A DNA stretch of 64,000 nt, from contig CAYRFE010000010.1 in assembly GCA_964423645.1 (NCBI GenBank), positions 34,909 through 98,908 of the forward strand. The letters run 5' to 3'. The notes below the pieces were generated by a model, which saw only the letters and a program-made list of their open reading frames with translations, had not been told where the DNA came from and made no database searches. The position numbers were made by a program, and so were the translations under genes. Positions 51,543-60,142 of the stretch are shown here, piece by piece. This stretch comes from CAYRFE01 sp964423645 [NCBI: uncultured bacterium]. GTDB taxonomy: Bacteria; Macinerneyibacteriota; Macinerneyibacteria; Macinerneyibacteriales. How positions within the stretch are numbered: position 1 is the stretch's first letter; every line of letters begins with the position of its first letter.

Positions 51543-52871
51543 TTATTTTAATGACAATAGATGATCAATCTGATACTTCAAAAGGACCCATAGATTTTCT
51601 TCGTCAAATCCGACATGGAGATATCGGATATTTCCGTTTTTATCAATGATGAACAAGGACGGTATGGACTGTACGCCATATGCCTTTGTAACTTCCGGGT
51701 CACCATATGCAACGTTGAATGTGATACCGTTAGTGCGGATAAATTCAGGCACATTCGCAACTGTTTCCGCCCTGTCGGTTGAAACGGCGATCATCACAAT
51801 GTTTTTATACTTGTTGGATTTATAATACTGCTCCAAAACCGGCATTTCCCTGCGGCACGGAGGGCACCATGTTGCCCAGAAATCAACGATAACAACCTTA
51901 CCCTTATACGCATCAAGGGATATTTGGTTACCGTTAAGATCCTTCAATGAGAATGTGGGTGCAGGCTTATTGAGATCCTCTTGAAATGCCAGTTTTTTGA
52001 ATGAATTCTCAATTGTCGCACGAATTTTGTTATCATTGGCGGTCTTTCCCCAATCATTCGGGATTTTTTTGGATACTTCTATCAATTCGGTATTTAATTC
52101 TAACGGAATTTCTTCATCTCTGATGTCATAGATTACTTTTGCGGAGAACAATTCAACGTATGCTTCTTTGTAACGCGGTTTTTTGATGTCGGCTGCACTT
52201 AATTTCAAAAGGGTTCTTCCGTAATTAAGGCGTACTGTCGGATTACGAACAAGATATTTTGCGGCAAACGCAAGATACGGCTCCGCCTTTTTGTAATTCA
52301 TTGTTCGATAAAAGCAAAATCCTATCGTGTCATGAATATTCGCAGCGAACTCATTCTTCATCGCAGGCCATTCTTCTTTGGTCACGCCTTTGGGCGGTTC
52401 CGTCACCGTCGCAAGTGTATCAAGGGCTTTTCGTCCGTATGTTATCGCAAGATCAATGTTTTTCAAACTGTCACTCATATATGATGCGACATCATTATAA
52501 AACTCAGCCATTGAGAGGGGGCTTTTACCTTCCATAGTTTTTTCATATGCAGGAAGAATTTCTACCGCTTCAGCATATTTTTTCTTTTCAATCAGCCCGT
52601 TAAAATAAGCTCTATAGACATAATATTGCAACTTTATATCCGCGGAAGGGTATTGCGCGATAAATGCTTTGCAAAGATCAATCCTGTTCAAAACATCCGA
52701 TTCGTCATAAATCTTCTTTATCGCATCTTCCATTACTTTCGGATCTACCTCAGTAACAGTTGTTGTTTGGTTGTCAGATGACACGGTTTCTTGTGCGACC
52801 GTTTCCATACGTATCCCGATACTACACACCAACAGCAAGATTACTAAAAACGAAACATAGCCCTTTTTCAT
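51543..52871 (-). CDS. TlpA-like thioredoxin protein with N-terminal helical region, exported
   Basis: A 442-residue protein. The signal peptide MKKGYVSFLVILLLVCSIGI ends near METVA-QE. Residues 30-295 are alpha-helical and TPR-like (YAEAVEILPAYEKTMEG, NYKKAEPYLAFAAKYL). The C-terminal redoxin domain (about 300-442) has DFWATWCPPCRREMPVL with the redox pair C336/C339 and the cis-proline motif GVQSIPSLFII. It probably reduces or oxidises disulfides in the periplasm. The start at 52871 has AGGAGG 7 nt upstream. It has its own promoter and a strong terminator. Confidence 0.86.
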   Translation of the reverse strand: MKKGYVSFLVILLLVCSIGIRMETVAQETVSSDNQTTTVTEVDPKVMEDAIKKIYDESDVLNRIDLCKAFIAQYPSADIKLQYYVYRAYFNGLIEKKKYAEAVEILPAYEKTMEGKSPLSMAEFYNDVASYMSDSLKNIDLAITYGRKALDTLATVTEPPKGVTKEEWPAMKNEFAANIHDTIGFCFYRTMNYKKAEPYLAFAAKYLVRNPTVRLNYGRTLLKLSAADIKKPRYKEAYVELFSAKVIYDIRDEEIPLELNTELIEVSKKIPNDWGKTANDNKIRATIENSFKKLAFQEDLNKPAPTFSLKDLNGNQISLDAYKGKVVIVDFWATWCPPCRREMPVLEQYYKSNKYKNIVMIAVSTDRAETVANVPEFIRTNGITFNVAYGDPEVTKAYGVQSIPSLFIIDKNGNIRYLHVGFDEENLWVLLKYQIDHLLSLK

Positions 52872-52898
52872 ACACAAACCTCCTTAAAAGTATGAATA

Positions 52899-52926
52899 AC
52901 TATAGCACGCTTTTCGAAAATTGCAA
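52899..52926 (-). promoter_or_regulatory. Promoter of the TlpA-like gene
   Basis: Minus strand TTGCAA (52926-52921), 16-nt spacer, TATAGT (52904-52899), then AAGGAGG and ATG at 52871. Confidence 0.55.
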
Positions 52927-52980
52927 GCCTAAGGCACAGAAGTCTGCGACACTCGCGGTCATAGTGTATAAAAATAATTC

Positions 52981-53009
52981 TTGTATGATTTCAAATATAT
53001 CGCTATAGC
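52981..53009 (+). promoter_or_regulatory. Promoter of the membrane protein gene at 53036
   Basis: TTGTAT (52981-52986), 17-nt spacer, TATAGC (53004-53009), leader about 20 nt with AAGGAG before the ATG. Confidence 0.55.
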
Positions 53010-53035
53010 TCAAAATAATAACCGAAGGAGAAAAT

Positions 53036-53845
53036 ATGACAATGAAATCTGCATGGTTTTTAGGAGTATCGTTGATGTGCATCAATTTGTTTGTTTTTCT
53101 TGTACAACCGGGCGGGGAGGAATTCGTTACGCTTTTCGGAAGCTTTTTTACACCGATATGTGCCCTCTTTGGTGTACTGGGCATCATTCAGGCAGTGAAA
53201 GCTTTCAAAGTAATGGACAACGCAAAAAAGTTGTGGATTTGGCTCTTGGCGGGTATCGGATGTTTTTTTATTGCTGATACGACCTATGGAATAATGGAGT
53301 CTGTGTTGGGAATTGATATGGACGAGACATTCCCCTCTATTGCAGACATATTTTATATTGCGGCGTATATTCCGATAGGAATCAGTATGTACGGTTTCAG
53401 AAATAATTTCTTGAAGTCAGGAATGCCGTTGGGCAAGTGGAAACAAATATTGATCCCGGTCTTCAGTATATTAGCACTCATCTTTACAGGGGCAATTCTT
53501 TCGATCTTTTTACCGATAATAGCCGATCAGGATACCGAACTATTGCCAAAAATAGTCTATATGGTATATCCGCTCGGTGATTTCATCATTTTGATACCCG
53601 CATTGATCATGGTATACCTGATGAGTCTTTTCGGAAAAGGGATATTTTCAAAACCATGGCAATTGATTGCCACAGGGTATACCATCGCAGACTTGATATA
53701 CGCGTATATCAGTTGGTCGGGGTCTTACTCATCCGGTAGTTTTATCGATTTCGGGTGGAATATCGCCTATATTCTCATCGCAATAGGAGGAATATATCAA
53801 AAAAACATTATCGCCCCTTCAAAATCTGAAGGAGGTGCACAATGA
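53036..53845 (+). CDS. Unrecognised seven- or eight-helix membrane protein
   Basis: A 269-residue integral membrane protein with about eight hydrophobic segments, starting with WFLGVSLMCINLFVFLV. The stretch FPSIADIFYIAAYIPIGISMYGF (about residue 98) resembles the membrane sensor domains found in front of GGDEF or kinase domains in other bacteria, but no output domain follows. It could be a detached sensor working with a separate protein. It overlaps the next gene by 4 bp (ATGA), so the 74-residue product is a likely partner. Function unknown. Confidence 0.65.
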   Translation: MTMKSAWFLGVSLMCINLFVFLVQPGGEEFVTLFGSFFTPICALFGVLGIIQAVKAFKVMDNAKKLWIWLLAGIGCFFIADTTYGIMESVLGIDMDETFPSIADIFYIAAYIPIGISMYGFRNNFLKSGMPLGKWKQILIPVFSILALIFTGAILSIFLPIIADQDTELLPKIVYMVYPLGDFIILIPALIMVYLMSLFGKGIFSKPWQLIATGYTIADLIYAYISWSGSYSSGSFIDFGWNIAYILIAIGGIYQKNIIAPSKSEGGAQ

Positions 53846-54066
53846 CAACTGCAGAAAAAATCATTGAACTGCTGACACCGGGTATTGGAAAGCTTATGGC
53901 AACGTCAAGTATAAAATCACATTGTGCCAATTTGGGTATCTCAATTGACAATATCCCTGCAGGTAAACTTCCGATACTTGCGAAAAACATATCGACCGCA
54001 TTAGTGATGTTTATCGGATCAGACAAAGCAAAAGAAATGGAAGCGAAGATCAATAAATGTTTGTAA
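53842..54066 (+). CDS. Unrecognised 74-residue protein coupled to the membrane protein
   Basis: A small protein MTTAEKIIELLTPGIGKLMA followed by two more amphipathic helices and ending AKEMEAKINKCL. It has GAAGGAGGTG ahead of its ATG and overlaps the upstream membrane-protein gene by 4 bp. No family is recognised; composition is that of a soluble helical domain. A hairpin terminator follows at once. Confidence 0.65.
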   Translation: MTTAEKIIELLTPGIGKLMATSSIKSHCANLGISIDNIPAGKLPILAKNISTALVMFIGSDKAKEMEAKINKCL

Positions 54067-54094
54067 AAAATGTGGGGACGATGTCCCCACATTC
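54067..54094. terminator. Bidirectional hairpin terminator
   Basis: AATGTGGGGAC-GAT-GTCCCCACATT, an 11-bp perfect stem between the stop at 54066 and the convergent peroxiredoxin gene. The core GGGGAC/GTCCCC is the same hairpin found inside the MITE-like repeats. Confidence 0.75.
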
Positions 54095-54110
54095 ATTTCA
54101 TGAAATATCC

Positions 54111-54557
54111 TTACATGTATGAAAGAAGTTCTTGCATGTCGGGTAATTCTTTTATCGGATATACTTTACTGAAGATGACAATCCCTTTTTCATCGACAAT
54201 AAAAACTGCCCGTTCGGAAAAACCTTCTTTGCGCATGATTCCGTACTCTTCAGCAACTTTTCCGTGAGGGAAAAAATCTGCCAACAGAAGTGTTTCCGCA
54301 ATATCTAATTCTTTAGCCCAGGCAGACTTTGCATAAACCGAATCAATACTTAAACCTAATGCAACAGCATTTTTTTTGGCAAAATTGTCTTTGTTTTTTT
54401 CCAAATCCTGCATTTGAGTCGCGCATACCGGTGTAAATGCAAGCGGATGAAATGATAAAACAACCTTTTTGCCTAAAAAATCAGAAAGTTTATGAAACTC
54501 ACCGTTTTGATCTTTCAGTGAAAAATCCGGAGCCTTAGATCCAACTACAACTGCCAT
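54111..54557 (-). CDS. Peroxiredoxin (AhpC/TSA family)
   Basis: A 148-residue thioredoxin-fold peroxidase. The active-site motif PxxxTxxC is present as PLAFTPVC with peroxidatic C45; KVVLSFHPLAF and EGFSERAVFIVDEKGIV match AhpE/BCP-type peroxiredoxins. No second conserved Cys is seen, so it is probably a 1-Cys type reduced by an external thiol. It detoxifies hydrogen peroxide or organic peroxides in the cytoplasm. GGAGG precedes the ATG. Confidence 0.88.
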   Translation of the reverse strand: MAVVVGSKAPDFSLKDQNGEFHKLSDFLGKKVVLSFHPLAFTPVCATQMQDLEKNKDNFAKKNAVALGLSIDSVYAKSAWAKELDIAETLLLADFFPHGKVAEEYGIMRKEGFSERAVFIVDEKGIVIFSKVYPIKELPDMQELLSYM

Positions 54558-54582
54558 AATCGACCTCCTTCACTATAAGGCG

Positions 54583-54612
54583 AGTATACACCTTTATATC
54601 CATTAATGTCAA
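54583..54612 (-). promoter_or_regulatory. Promoter of the peroxiredoxin gene
   Basis: Minus strand TTGACA (54612-54607), 18-nt spacer, TATACT (54588-54583), leader about 20-25 nt with GGAGG. Confidence 0.65.
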
Positions 54613-54660
54613 GCATCCCACACGCCTATACTTCTGCAAATTCATAACGCATATCCTGAA

Positions 54661-54850
54661 ATGAACCACCCCTGTAGCACGCTTCGTGATATCGAAAACA
54701 AAATTTTATCGTTGTGCGCCCACCTCAAACCCCGACCTTTTCTTTTGGGCGGGGCTTATTTTTTAATATGCGGGGACTTTGTCCCCACACCCCTAAACAC
54801 TTAGAGCCTCAGCAAGCTACGGAGATTTTGCCCCGTTCAGATGAAAACAT
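54661..54850. repeat. MITE-like repeat, copy F
   Basis: Contains GCGCCCACCTCAAACCCC, a CCCCG.../...CGGGG hairpin, GGGGACTTTGTCCCC, and CAGCAAGCTACGGAGATTTT. Ends are decayed. The remainder of the 54613-55029 gap is AT-rich with no gene or clear promoter. Confidence 0.65.
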
Positions 54851-55029
54851 CACCTGAACGAGCGATGTATACTATATTATACATATTTTTTTTACTCTTT
54901 TGAGTGGTATATAACCTTAGTTATAGAAATTTATCGTAAAATATGTTTAAAAAACTAACTTTCAGGCAATAGTATTCATCAGAATTTGACCATATGCTCA
55001 GTCAAAGGGTTTAACCCAAGGAGGTAAAT

Positions 55030-55953
55030 ATGAGAACAACACTGTTAAGTATCATGATGGCGTTCGTGATCTTCCCGGTTATCTTTGCGCTGGAGGCTTC
55101 ATATGACAACGCGAATCAAATGTTTTATTACGGAGATCACTCGGCGAGTATTGAAATGGCAGAAAAACTTTTAGGGACAAAGGGTATGGACTCACGGATC
55201 TATATGCTTATAGGAAGAAATTATTCAGCAATGATGAAACATGAAAAAGCGATCGAATACTATCACCTCGGCATTCAACGTGCAATTGCTGAAGGCAACA
55301 ATAAATACATCGCATGGGGGTACAACAATATCGGAGTGGCCTATAAGGATATGAAACAATACAATAAAGCACTTGAGTTTTTTCGGCGTGCGCTCACTCT
55401 TGACGAAGCATTTAAAGAGAAAGACGGCCAGGCACGAGAGTACAACAATCTGGCGAATCTTTTTTACATGATGGGAGACACAAGCAATGCCTTACAGCAT
55501 TACCGAAAAGCGCTCAAACTTAATCAGGAAATCGAGAGTATCGAAGGTATTGCCATCGCATACAACAATTTGTCCGCATATCATTACTTTGAAGATCGTT
55601 ATGCGCGTGCGTTGGAATATCTTACGCTTGCGGCAAAGTATGACGAACAATTGCCGTATAAAGGAAATCTTGCAGATGATTATCAGAATATGGCAATCAT
55701 TTATGAAACCATGGGGAATTCAGCGAAAGCCCTCGAGTTCTTTATGAAAGCATTGGAAATAAATGAACGAATCAATGTAAGCGAACGGCTTATAAAAACC
55801 TATGAACATCTCTCCTTTTTCCATGAAAAAGCCAAAAAAATAGACCTTGCGATCGAGTACCGTCAAAAGATGGTTGATATTGCAAAAGCGGAAAATCTCC
55901 GTCGTCTTGAAGCTGACTTATTTTATCTTAAAAAATTGCACGAGAAAAAGTAA
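55030..55953 (+). CDS. Exported TPR protein, paralogue of the one at 58334
   Basis: A 307-residue protein. The signal peptide MRTTLLSIMMAFVIFPVIFA is probably cut before LEASYD. About seven TPRs follow, e.g. AWGYNNIGVAYKDMKQYNKALEF, REYNNLANLFYMMGDTSNALQH, IAYNNLSAYHYFEDRYARALEY and DDYQNMAIIYETMGNSAKALEF. It shares high identity with the product at 58334 across the whole length (both have QLPYKGNLADDY). AAGGAGG precedes the ATG. A hairpin follows 30 bp after the stop. It is probably a periplasmic protein-binding partner of the TPR-LuxR regulator encoded next. Confidence 0.8.
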   Translation: MRTTLLSIMMAFVIFPVIFALEASYDNANQMFYYGDHSASIEMAEKLLGTKGMDSRIYMLIGRNYSAMMKHEKAIEYYHLGIQRAIAEGNNKYIAWGYNNIGVAYKDMKQYNKALEFFRRALTLDEAFKEKDGQAREYNNLANLFYMMGDTSNALQHYRKALKLNQEIESIEGIAIAYNNLSAYHYFEDRYARALEYLTLAAKYDEQLPYKGNLADDYQNMAIIYETMGNSAKALEFFMKALEINERINVSERLIKTYEHLSFFHEKAKKIDLAIEYRQKMVDIAKAENLRRLEADLFYLKKLHEKK

Positions 55954-55982
55954 TGTAAAGGAGAATTTTGATTATGAACAGT

Positions 55983-56038
55983 ACCGCTTTACTCTTTCAT
56001 CAATCCGATACGATGAACCAAGCAGTAAAGCGGTTTTC
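55983..56038 (+). terminator. Long hairpin after the TPR gene
   Basis: ACCGCTTTACT (55983-55993) pairs with AGTAAAGCGGT (56024-56034), followed by TTTT. The loop contains a second pairing, TCATC with GATGA. It may act as terminator or as a structured 3' RNA. Confidence 0.55.
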
Positions 56039-56288
56039 CTATAATCAAAACATTTTTTTTCAAATAAAGACCCGTCCCGATATGTTGAGTTGCGACCACT
56101 CTCTGAATCGTTTACTTACTACACGTTGCAATACTCACTATTTCAATCATTTGCTCGTACGCGTATTGAACTTTTTCATCTCTATTCGCGATAAAAAATA
56201 TCACCATAACCAAAAAAACAAAGAATATTCTATTCGACCGATCATGGTGCACAACATACGTTTCCAACGCTGCATTCCCCCTGCAGCG

Positions 56289-56327
56289 ACAGCACAAGGA
56301 TCCCTCCGCCTTGTGCTGTTCTTTTTT
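56289..56327 (+). terminator. Intrinsic terminator before the regulator gene
   Basis: ACAGCACAAGG (56289-56299) pairs perfectly with CCTTGTGCTGT (56309-56319), followed by TCTTTTTT. It ends a transcript that may carry only the 56035-56288 segment or read-through from the TPR gene. The 55954-56385 gap has no convincing protein gene. Confidence 0.8.
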
Positions 56328-56385
56328 GAAACTCAACTTGGATTACAAAAGGGCGCAGACAGTGTAACAACGATTGGCTTAGACG

Positions 56386-56414
56386 TTGAATTATTACAAT
56401 TTATACAGTATACT
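56386..56414 (+). promoter_or_regulatory. Promoter with very short leader for the TPR-LuxR gene
   Basis: TTGAAT (56386-56391), 17-nt spacer, TATACT (56409-56414). The ATG at 56425 is 10 nt after the -10, giving a leader of about 3-4 nt. Confidence 0.6.
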
Positions 56415-56424
56415 ACCGGTATAT

Positions 56425-58332
56425 ATGATAAAAATGTCACACGAATTCAAATATACCGTTAGCATCGCTCTGAAAGGAGTATGCTTCATGTTGTTTTTTT
56501 TACATACATCTCTTGTACACGCTGAAATCTATCAAAATCTTAAAAACAAACTGGAGAAATCTTCAAATAGTGAAAAAATAGAAATTTTATTGAAAATTAT
56601 CCCTCTTGATATTCAAAATAAAAATCTTGATGACGCATTACGGCATGCAAAAGAAGCATATGCGATTTTGAATGACACGTCTGAAAAGGATAAAACAGCG
56701 AAATCGTTGCTGTACATAGGAACAATTTATTTCATGCAAAACAATTTTCTTAATGCGCTTGATCCGCTCCAGCGAGCGGAAGCACTGGGAGCTATTTATT
56801 TTGATACTCAAGAACGATTTACAATTCACCTTACTTTAGCAAAAATTTACACACGTTTAAAAGATTTTTCAAATGCGGATGAGCGTTTTATGCGGGCACG
56901 CCAACTTGCATTAGAAAACAGGGACAACGATTTGTATGCAACTTTTTTGTATGAAAAGGGACTCACGTATCAAAATACTTATCCTGAGCGCGCGTATTCC
57001 GATTTTTCGGAAGCACTTTCATTATATTCATCCGACTCACGTAACCCTCTCTTCGGTTTGCTTCTCTCCGCACGAGCTGAATTATTACTTACAATGAAAA
57101 AATCCGATAAAGCCCTGGAAGATGCCCGGACACTTGAAACGACGGCAAAGAATAATAATGAACCCGAACTTCATATACAGGCGCTATTCATAATCAGCAG
57201 CATTGAAATTGACTCGGGCGAACTTGATACGGCATTTGATGCATTATATGAAATCATAGATATCTCACAAAAAAACAATTTTTTATCTGCAGAGGCACGT
57301 GCATACAATGTTTTAGGGGAGCTTTTCGATGAACTTCGCTATACCGAGAAAGCGATCGAGTTTTTCAATAAATCGATTTTATTAAGTGAACAGACCTTAA
57401 ATATCTATGAAAAAACAAAAACCTTACTCCTGTTAACAAAAACATATTTGAATCACGAAAAATATGATCTTGCATTGAAAACTTCCGATGAGGCATTACA
57501 ACATACCCGACTTTACTCCTATTCGGATTTACTACCCTATTGTTATTTATACAAAGGAATTCTTTTTAACCATAGCCACGCATATAATGACGCGATTGCC
57601 TCTCTTGCACAAGCTCAAAAACTTTTTTCGGAAATAGGCAACTTTAGCGGAAGCGCAGAAACACTGTATTATTTTTCACACGTATATGATAATCAAGAGA
57701 AACTGCAACAAGCCCTGTATGCGATCGAAGAAGCAGGTAGGCTTGCAAAAAAACACAATGAGGACGATATACAACTGAAAATAGTCTCACAGGCAGGGAC
57801 ACTGTATGCAAAAAAGGGAGACCATAAAAAAGCAGTGATGTATTTTGAACGCTATGCCGCGATGAAAAACCGACAAGACACCCTTATGCAGCGTTTTTCC
57901 GAACGGCAATTACGTTATGAAAGTGAACAAAACCGAAAAGAAATTGAAAAAATGGAAAAAAAGCAACGCATAAAGGAACACTCTATCATTATCCATCGCA
58001 TCCTGATCGTAATCAGTGTCAGCGGTATGTTATTTTTAACATTTCTATTGTTCAAAAAGGCAACCGTGAGAAAAGAAACCGCTGACATAGCGATTGACGC
58101 AACATTTATGAAATACCATAAAATTTCAGGGCGTGAGCAAGATATTATCAAACTCATTGCACTGGGATACACGAACAAAGAGGTCAGTGAAAAATTGTTC
58201 ATCGCGGAAGGCACCGTGAAACAACATATGAATACCATATACAAAAAAATGCATGTTCGTAATCGCATCGAATTACTCAATACATTAAAGGGATACTCTC
58301 CACCGGATAAAAATGATCAAAGGAGCACATAA
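56425..58332 (+). CDS. Membrane-tethered TPR-LuxR transcription regulator
   Basis: About 635 residues. Order: signal peptide or N-terminal anchor (hydrophobic GVCFMLFFLHTSLVHA), about ten TPRs (e.g. KSLLYIGTIYFMQNNFLNALDPL, ARAYNVLGELFDELRYTEKAIEF, VSQAGTLYAKKGDHKKAVMYFER), a coiled coil, one membrane helix (RILIVISVSGMLFLTFLLF) and a cytoplasmic LuxR-type HTH with SGREQDIIKLIALGYTNKEV and LFIAEGTVKQHMNTIYKKMHV. Periplasmic TPRs would sense a signal and control the HTH across the membrane. The start at 56425 is preferred; an ATG at 56488 with AAGGAG is the alternative. One bp separates it from the next TPR gene. Confidence 0.82.
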   Translation: MIKMSHEFKYTVSIALKGVCFMLFFLHTSLVHAEIYQNLKNKLEKSSNSEKIEILLKIIPLDIQNKNLDDALRHAKEAYAILNDTSEKDKTAKSLLYIGTIYFMQNNFLNALDPLQRAEALGAIYFDTQERFTIHLTLAKIYTRLKDFSNADERFMRARQLALENRDNDLYATFLYEKGLTYQNTYPERAYSDFSEALSLYSSDSRNPLFGLLLSARAELLLTMKKSDKALEDARTLETTAKNNNEPELHIQALFIISSIEIDSGELDTAFDALYEIIDISQKNNFLSAEARAYNVLGELFDELRYTEKAIEFFNKSILLSEQTLNIYEKTKTLLLLTKTYLNHEKYDLALKTSDEALQHTRLYSYSDLLPYCYLYKGILFNHSHAYNDAIASLAQAQKLFSEIGNFSGSAETLYYFSHVYDNQEKLQQALYAIEEAGRLAKKHNEDDIQLKIVSQAGTLYAKKGDHKKAVMYFERYAAMKNRQDTLMQRFSERQLRYESEQNRKEIEKMEKKQRIKEHSIIIHRILIVISVSGMLFLTFLLFKKATVRKETADIAIDATFMKYHKISGREQDIIKLIALGYTNKEVSEKLFIAEGTVKQHMNTIYKKMHVRNRIELLNTLKGYSPPDKNDQRST

Positions 58333-58333
58333 T

Positions 58334-59272
58334 ATGAAACCATTATTGATTATCATATCGATTATAGGAAATATTTCTTTGTTAACAGCTCTCACACCCT
58401 CGTATGAAGATGCAAACAAACTCTATTATTACGGGGATTACAATAAAAGCATACAGGTGGCGAAAGAAGTACTTATTACCAAAAATGATGCCCGATTAAG
58501 TATTCTTATCGGTCGAAACTATATTGCACTCGGTGATTATACGAATGCCGTAAAATATCTTGAAGAAGCAATCGAGTCAGCAAAAAAAGATAATGATACA
58601 AAATTGCTTGCATGGGCATACAACAATCTTGGCGTCGTGTATAAAGAACAAAAAAATTATAAAAAAGCGCTTCAGTATTATAGAAAAGCACTCAATTACG
58701 ATGAGGCTTTCAAAGAAAAAGATGGAATGGCCCGCGAATATAACAATATCGCAAACATTTATTATATACAAGGTGATATTTCATCAGCAATGTTGAATTA
58801 TAGGAAAGCATTACAGATCAATCAGGAAATTAATAATATCGAAGGGATCGCAATCGCCTATAATAATCTATCGGCACTGCAATATTCCGCCAACAACTTT
58901 TCACGTGCTCTCGACTATCTCTCATATGCAATAAAATATGATGCGCAACTCCCCTACAAGGGTAACCTTGCCGATGATTACCATAATATGGGTATTATTT
59001 ATGAAACGATGAAACAAGATGCGAATGCGTTGAAATACTATTCAATGGCTCTGGAACTGAACGAAATACTTCAGGTTGATTCACGCCTTATCGCTTCGTA
59101 TGAATCTCTTTCTTTTTTGTATGAACGGTGGCATGATTATGACAAAGCGATCGAATTTCGAAATAAGATCATTGAAATCGCACGACAAAACAACATGAGC
59201 AGAATTTACAGTGATATAAATTATCAAAAAAAACTGTTTGAAAAAAAGAAAACACAATCCGACAATAAATAA
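58334..59272 (+). CDS. Exported TPR protein, paralogue of the one at 55030
   Basis: A 312-residue protein with signal peptide MKPLLIIISIIGNISLLTA (cut near LTPSYE) and seven TPRs: AWAYNNLGVVYKEQKNYKKALQYY, REYNNIANIYYIQGDISSAML, IAYNNLSALQYSANNFSRALDY, DDYHNMGIIYETMKQDANALKYY and others. It aligns end to end with the product at 55030. The start at 58334 has AAAGGAG 8 nt upstream and lies 1 bp after the regulator stop, so the two are co-transcribed. Likely periplasmic and functionally linked to the regulator; the ligand is unknown. Confidence 0.8.
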   Translation: MKPLLIIISIIGNISLLTALTPSYEDANKLYYYGDYNKSIQVAKEVLITKNDARLSILIGRNYIALGDYTNAVKYLEEAIESAKKDNDTKLLAWAYNNLGVVYKEQKNYKKALQYYRKALNYDEAFKEKDGMAREYNNIANIYYIQGDISSAMLNYRKALQINQEINNIEGIAIAYNNLSALQYSANNFSRALDYLSYAIKYDAQLPYKGNLADDYHNMGIIYETMKQDANALKYYSMALELNEILQVDSRLIASYESLSFLYERWHDYDKAIEFRNKIIEIARQNNMSRIYSDINYQKKLFEKKKTQSDNK

Positions 59273-59294
59273 ACAAAAATCTCTTCGTTTATTC

Positions 59295-59323
59295 TTGCAT
59301 TTTTTCACTACACCTTTTATAGT
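59295..59323 (+). promoter_or_regulatory. Promoter of the membrane protein gene at 59384
   Basis: TTGCAT (59295-59300), 17-nt spacer, TATAGT (59318-59323). The leader is about 55 nt. Confidence 0.55.
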
Positions 59324-59334
59324 GACACAAGAAA

Positions 59335-59366
59335 CGATACACGATATTATACACGACAGTGTATCG
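59335..59366 (+). promoter_or_regulatory. Leader hairpin upstream of the ribosome site
   Basis: CGATACAC (59335-59342) pairs with GTGTATCG (59359-59366) around a 16-nt loop, just before AAGGAGGAG of the gene at 59384. It could shield or expose the ribosome site. Confidence 0.4.
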
Positions 59367-59383
59367 CCCACAAGGAGGAGTCT

Positions 59384-60031
59384 ATGAAATTAAGAAAAGT
59401 TTTTTTTATGAACTCGTTGTTATACGCACTTTCAAGAGGACAATTTTTCAAGAAAATTTTTACGGTTGCACTCCAGATATTATCTGCGCTTACCCTTCTG
59501 ATCGGGATGATCTATTGGGTCGAAATATGGAAAGACATTTTTATGGCTAAAAAACTGGTTGTCTTTGCTGGGGGTACTATTTTCCAGATCGCTTTTTTTA
59601 TCGGTATATATATGATCGCTCACACCATACTTATACGAGCATCAACGATCAATAAGATACCCGATTCGGATTATACCGTTCTCCATGTCGCCGCTACATT
59701 CATCAAACTTATTGGCGAAATCTATGCCTGGTATGGCGCTGTTATTGCCATAGGCGGAGGGGTTTTCCGATTCATCGCTCAGGCATACGCACCAAAAATA
59801 CTCAATGAGGTTTCACGTTTTATGCCGAATTTTAAAGAGGGAAGTATTTTTGATGCACCGTTTTATACCGTGAGTGGTCTGCTAATCTCCTTTTTCGTAC
59901 TTGTGATATTTTATTTGATCTCCGAAGCAATGTCATTATTTGTTGATATTGCAGAATCAACGACCGCATTACGACAAATGAAAGAAGATACGTATTCATC
60001 GACACCAACAGAACCTTCTGAAGACCTTTAA
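59384..60031 (+). CDS. Unrecognised integral membrane protein
   Basis: A 215-residue protein with four hydrophobic segments: LQILSALTLLIGMIYWV, LVVFAGGTIFQIAFFIGIYMI, YAWYGAVIAIGGGVFRFI and VSGLLISFFVLVIFYLI. It ends with an acidic Ser/Thr-rich tail. No family is recognised. AAGGAGG precedes the ATG; a terminator follows 21 bp after the stop, so it is a single-gene unit with its own promoter. Confidence 0.7.
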   Translation: MKLRKVFFMNSLLYALSRGQFFKKIFTVALQILSALTLLIGMIYWVEIWKDIFMAKKLVVFAGGTIFQIAFFIGIYMIAHTILIRASTINKIPDSDYTVLHVAATFIKLIGEIYAWYGAVIAIGGGVFRFIAQAYAPKILNEVSRFMPNFKEGSIFDAPFYTVSGLLISFFVLVIFYLISEAMSLFVDIAESTTALRQMKEDTYSSTPTEPSEDL

Positions 60032-60052
60032 TACCAAGATATCGAATCTTCA

Positions 60053-60087
60053 AAAAGAGATGGCGAACACCCATCTCTTTTTTTATA
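60053..60087 (+). terminator. Intrinsic terminator
   Basis: AAAAAGAGATGG pairs with CCATCTCTTTTT over a 7-nt loop and is followed by T residues. The A and T runs allow bidirectional use. Confidence 0.85.
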
Positions 60088-60142
60088 TCATTTGTCCTTA
60101 CGATGAAGCAGGCGTATTTGGACGAATTCATTACTATATAGA

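Noticed and set aside
56112-56336. 74-codon minus-strand frame with a hydrophobic stretch
   Set aside because: Starts inside the terminator hairpin and has no ribosome site or neighbour support.
55968-56462. 164-codon plus-strand frame after the TPR gene, with AAAGGAG upstream
   Set aside because: The frame runs through two hairpins including a clear terminator and into the next gene; composition is not protein-like.
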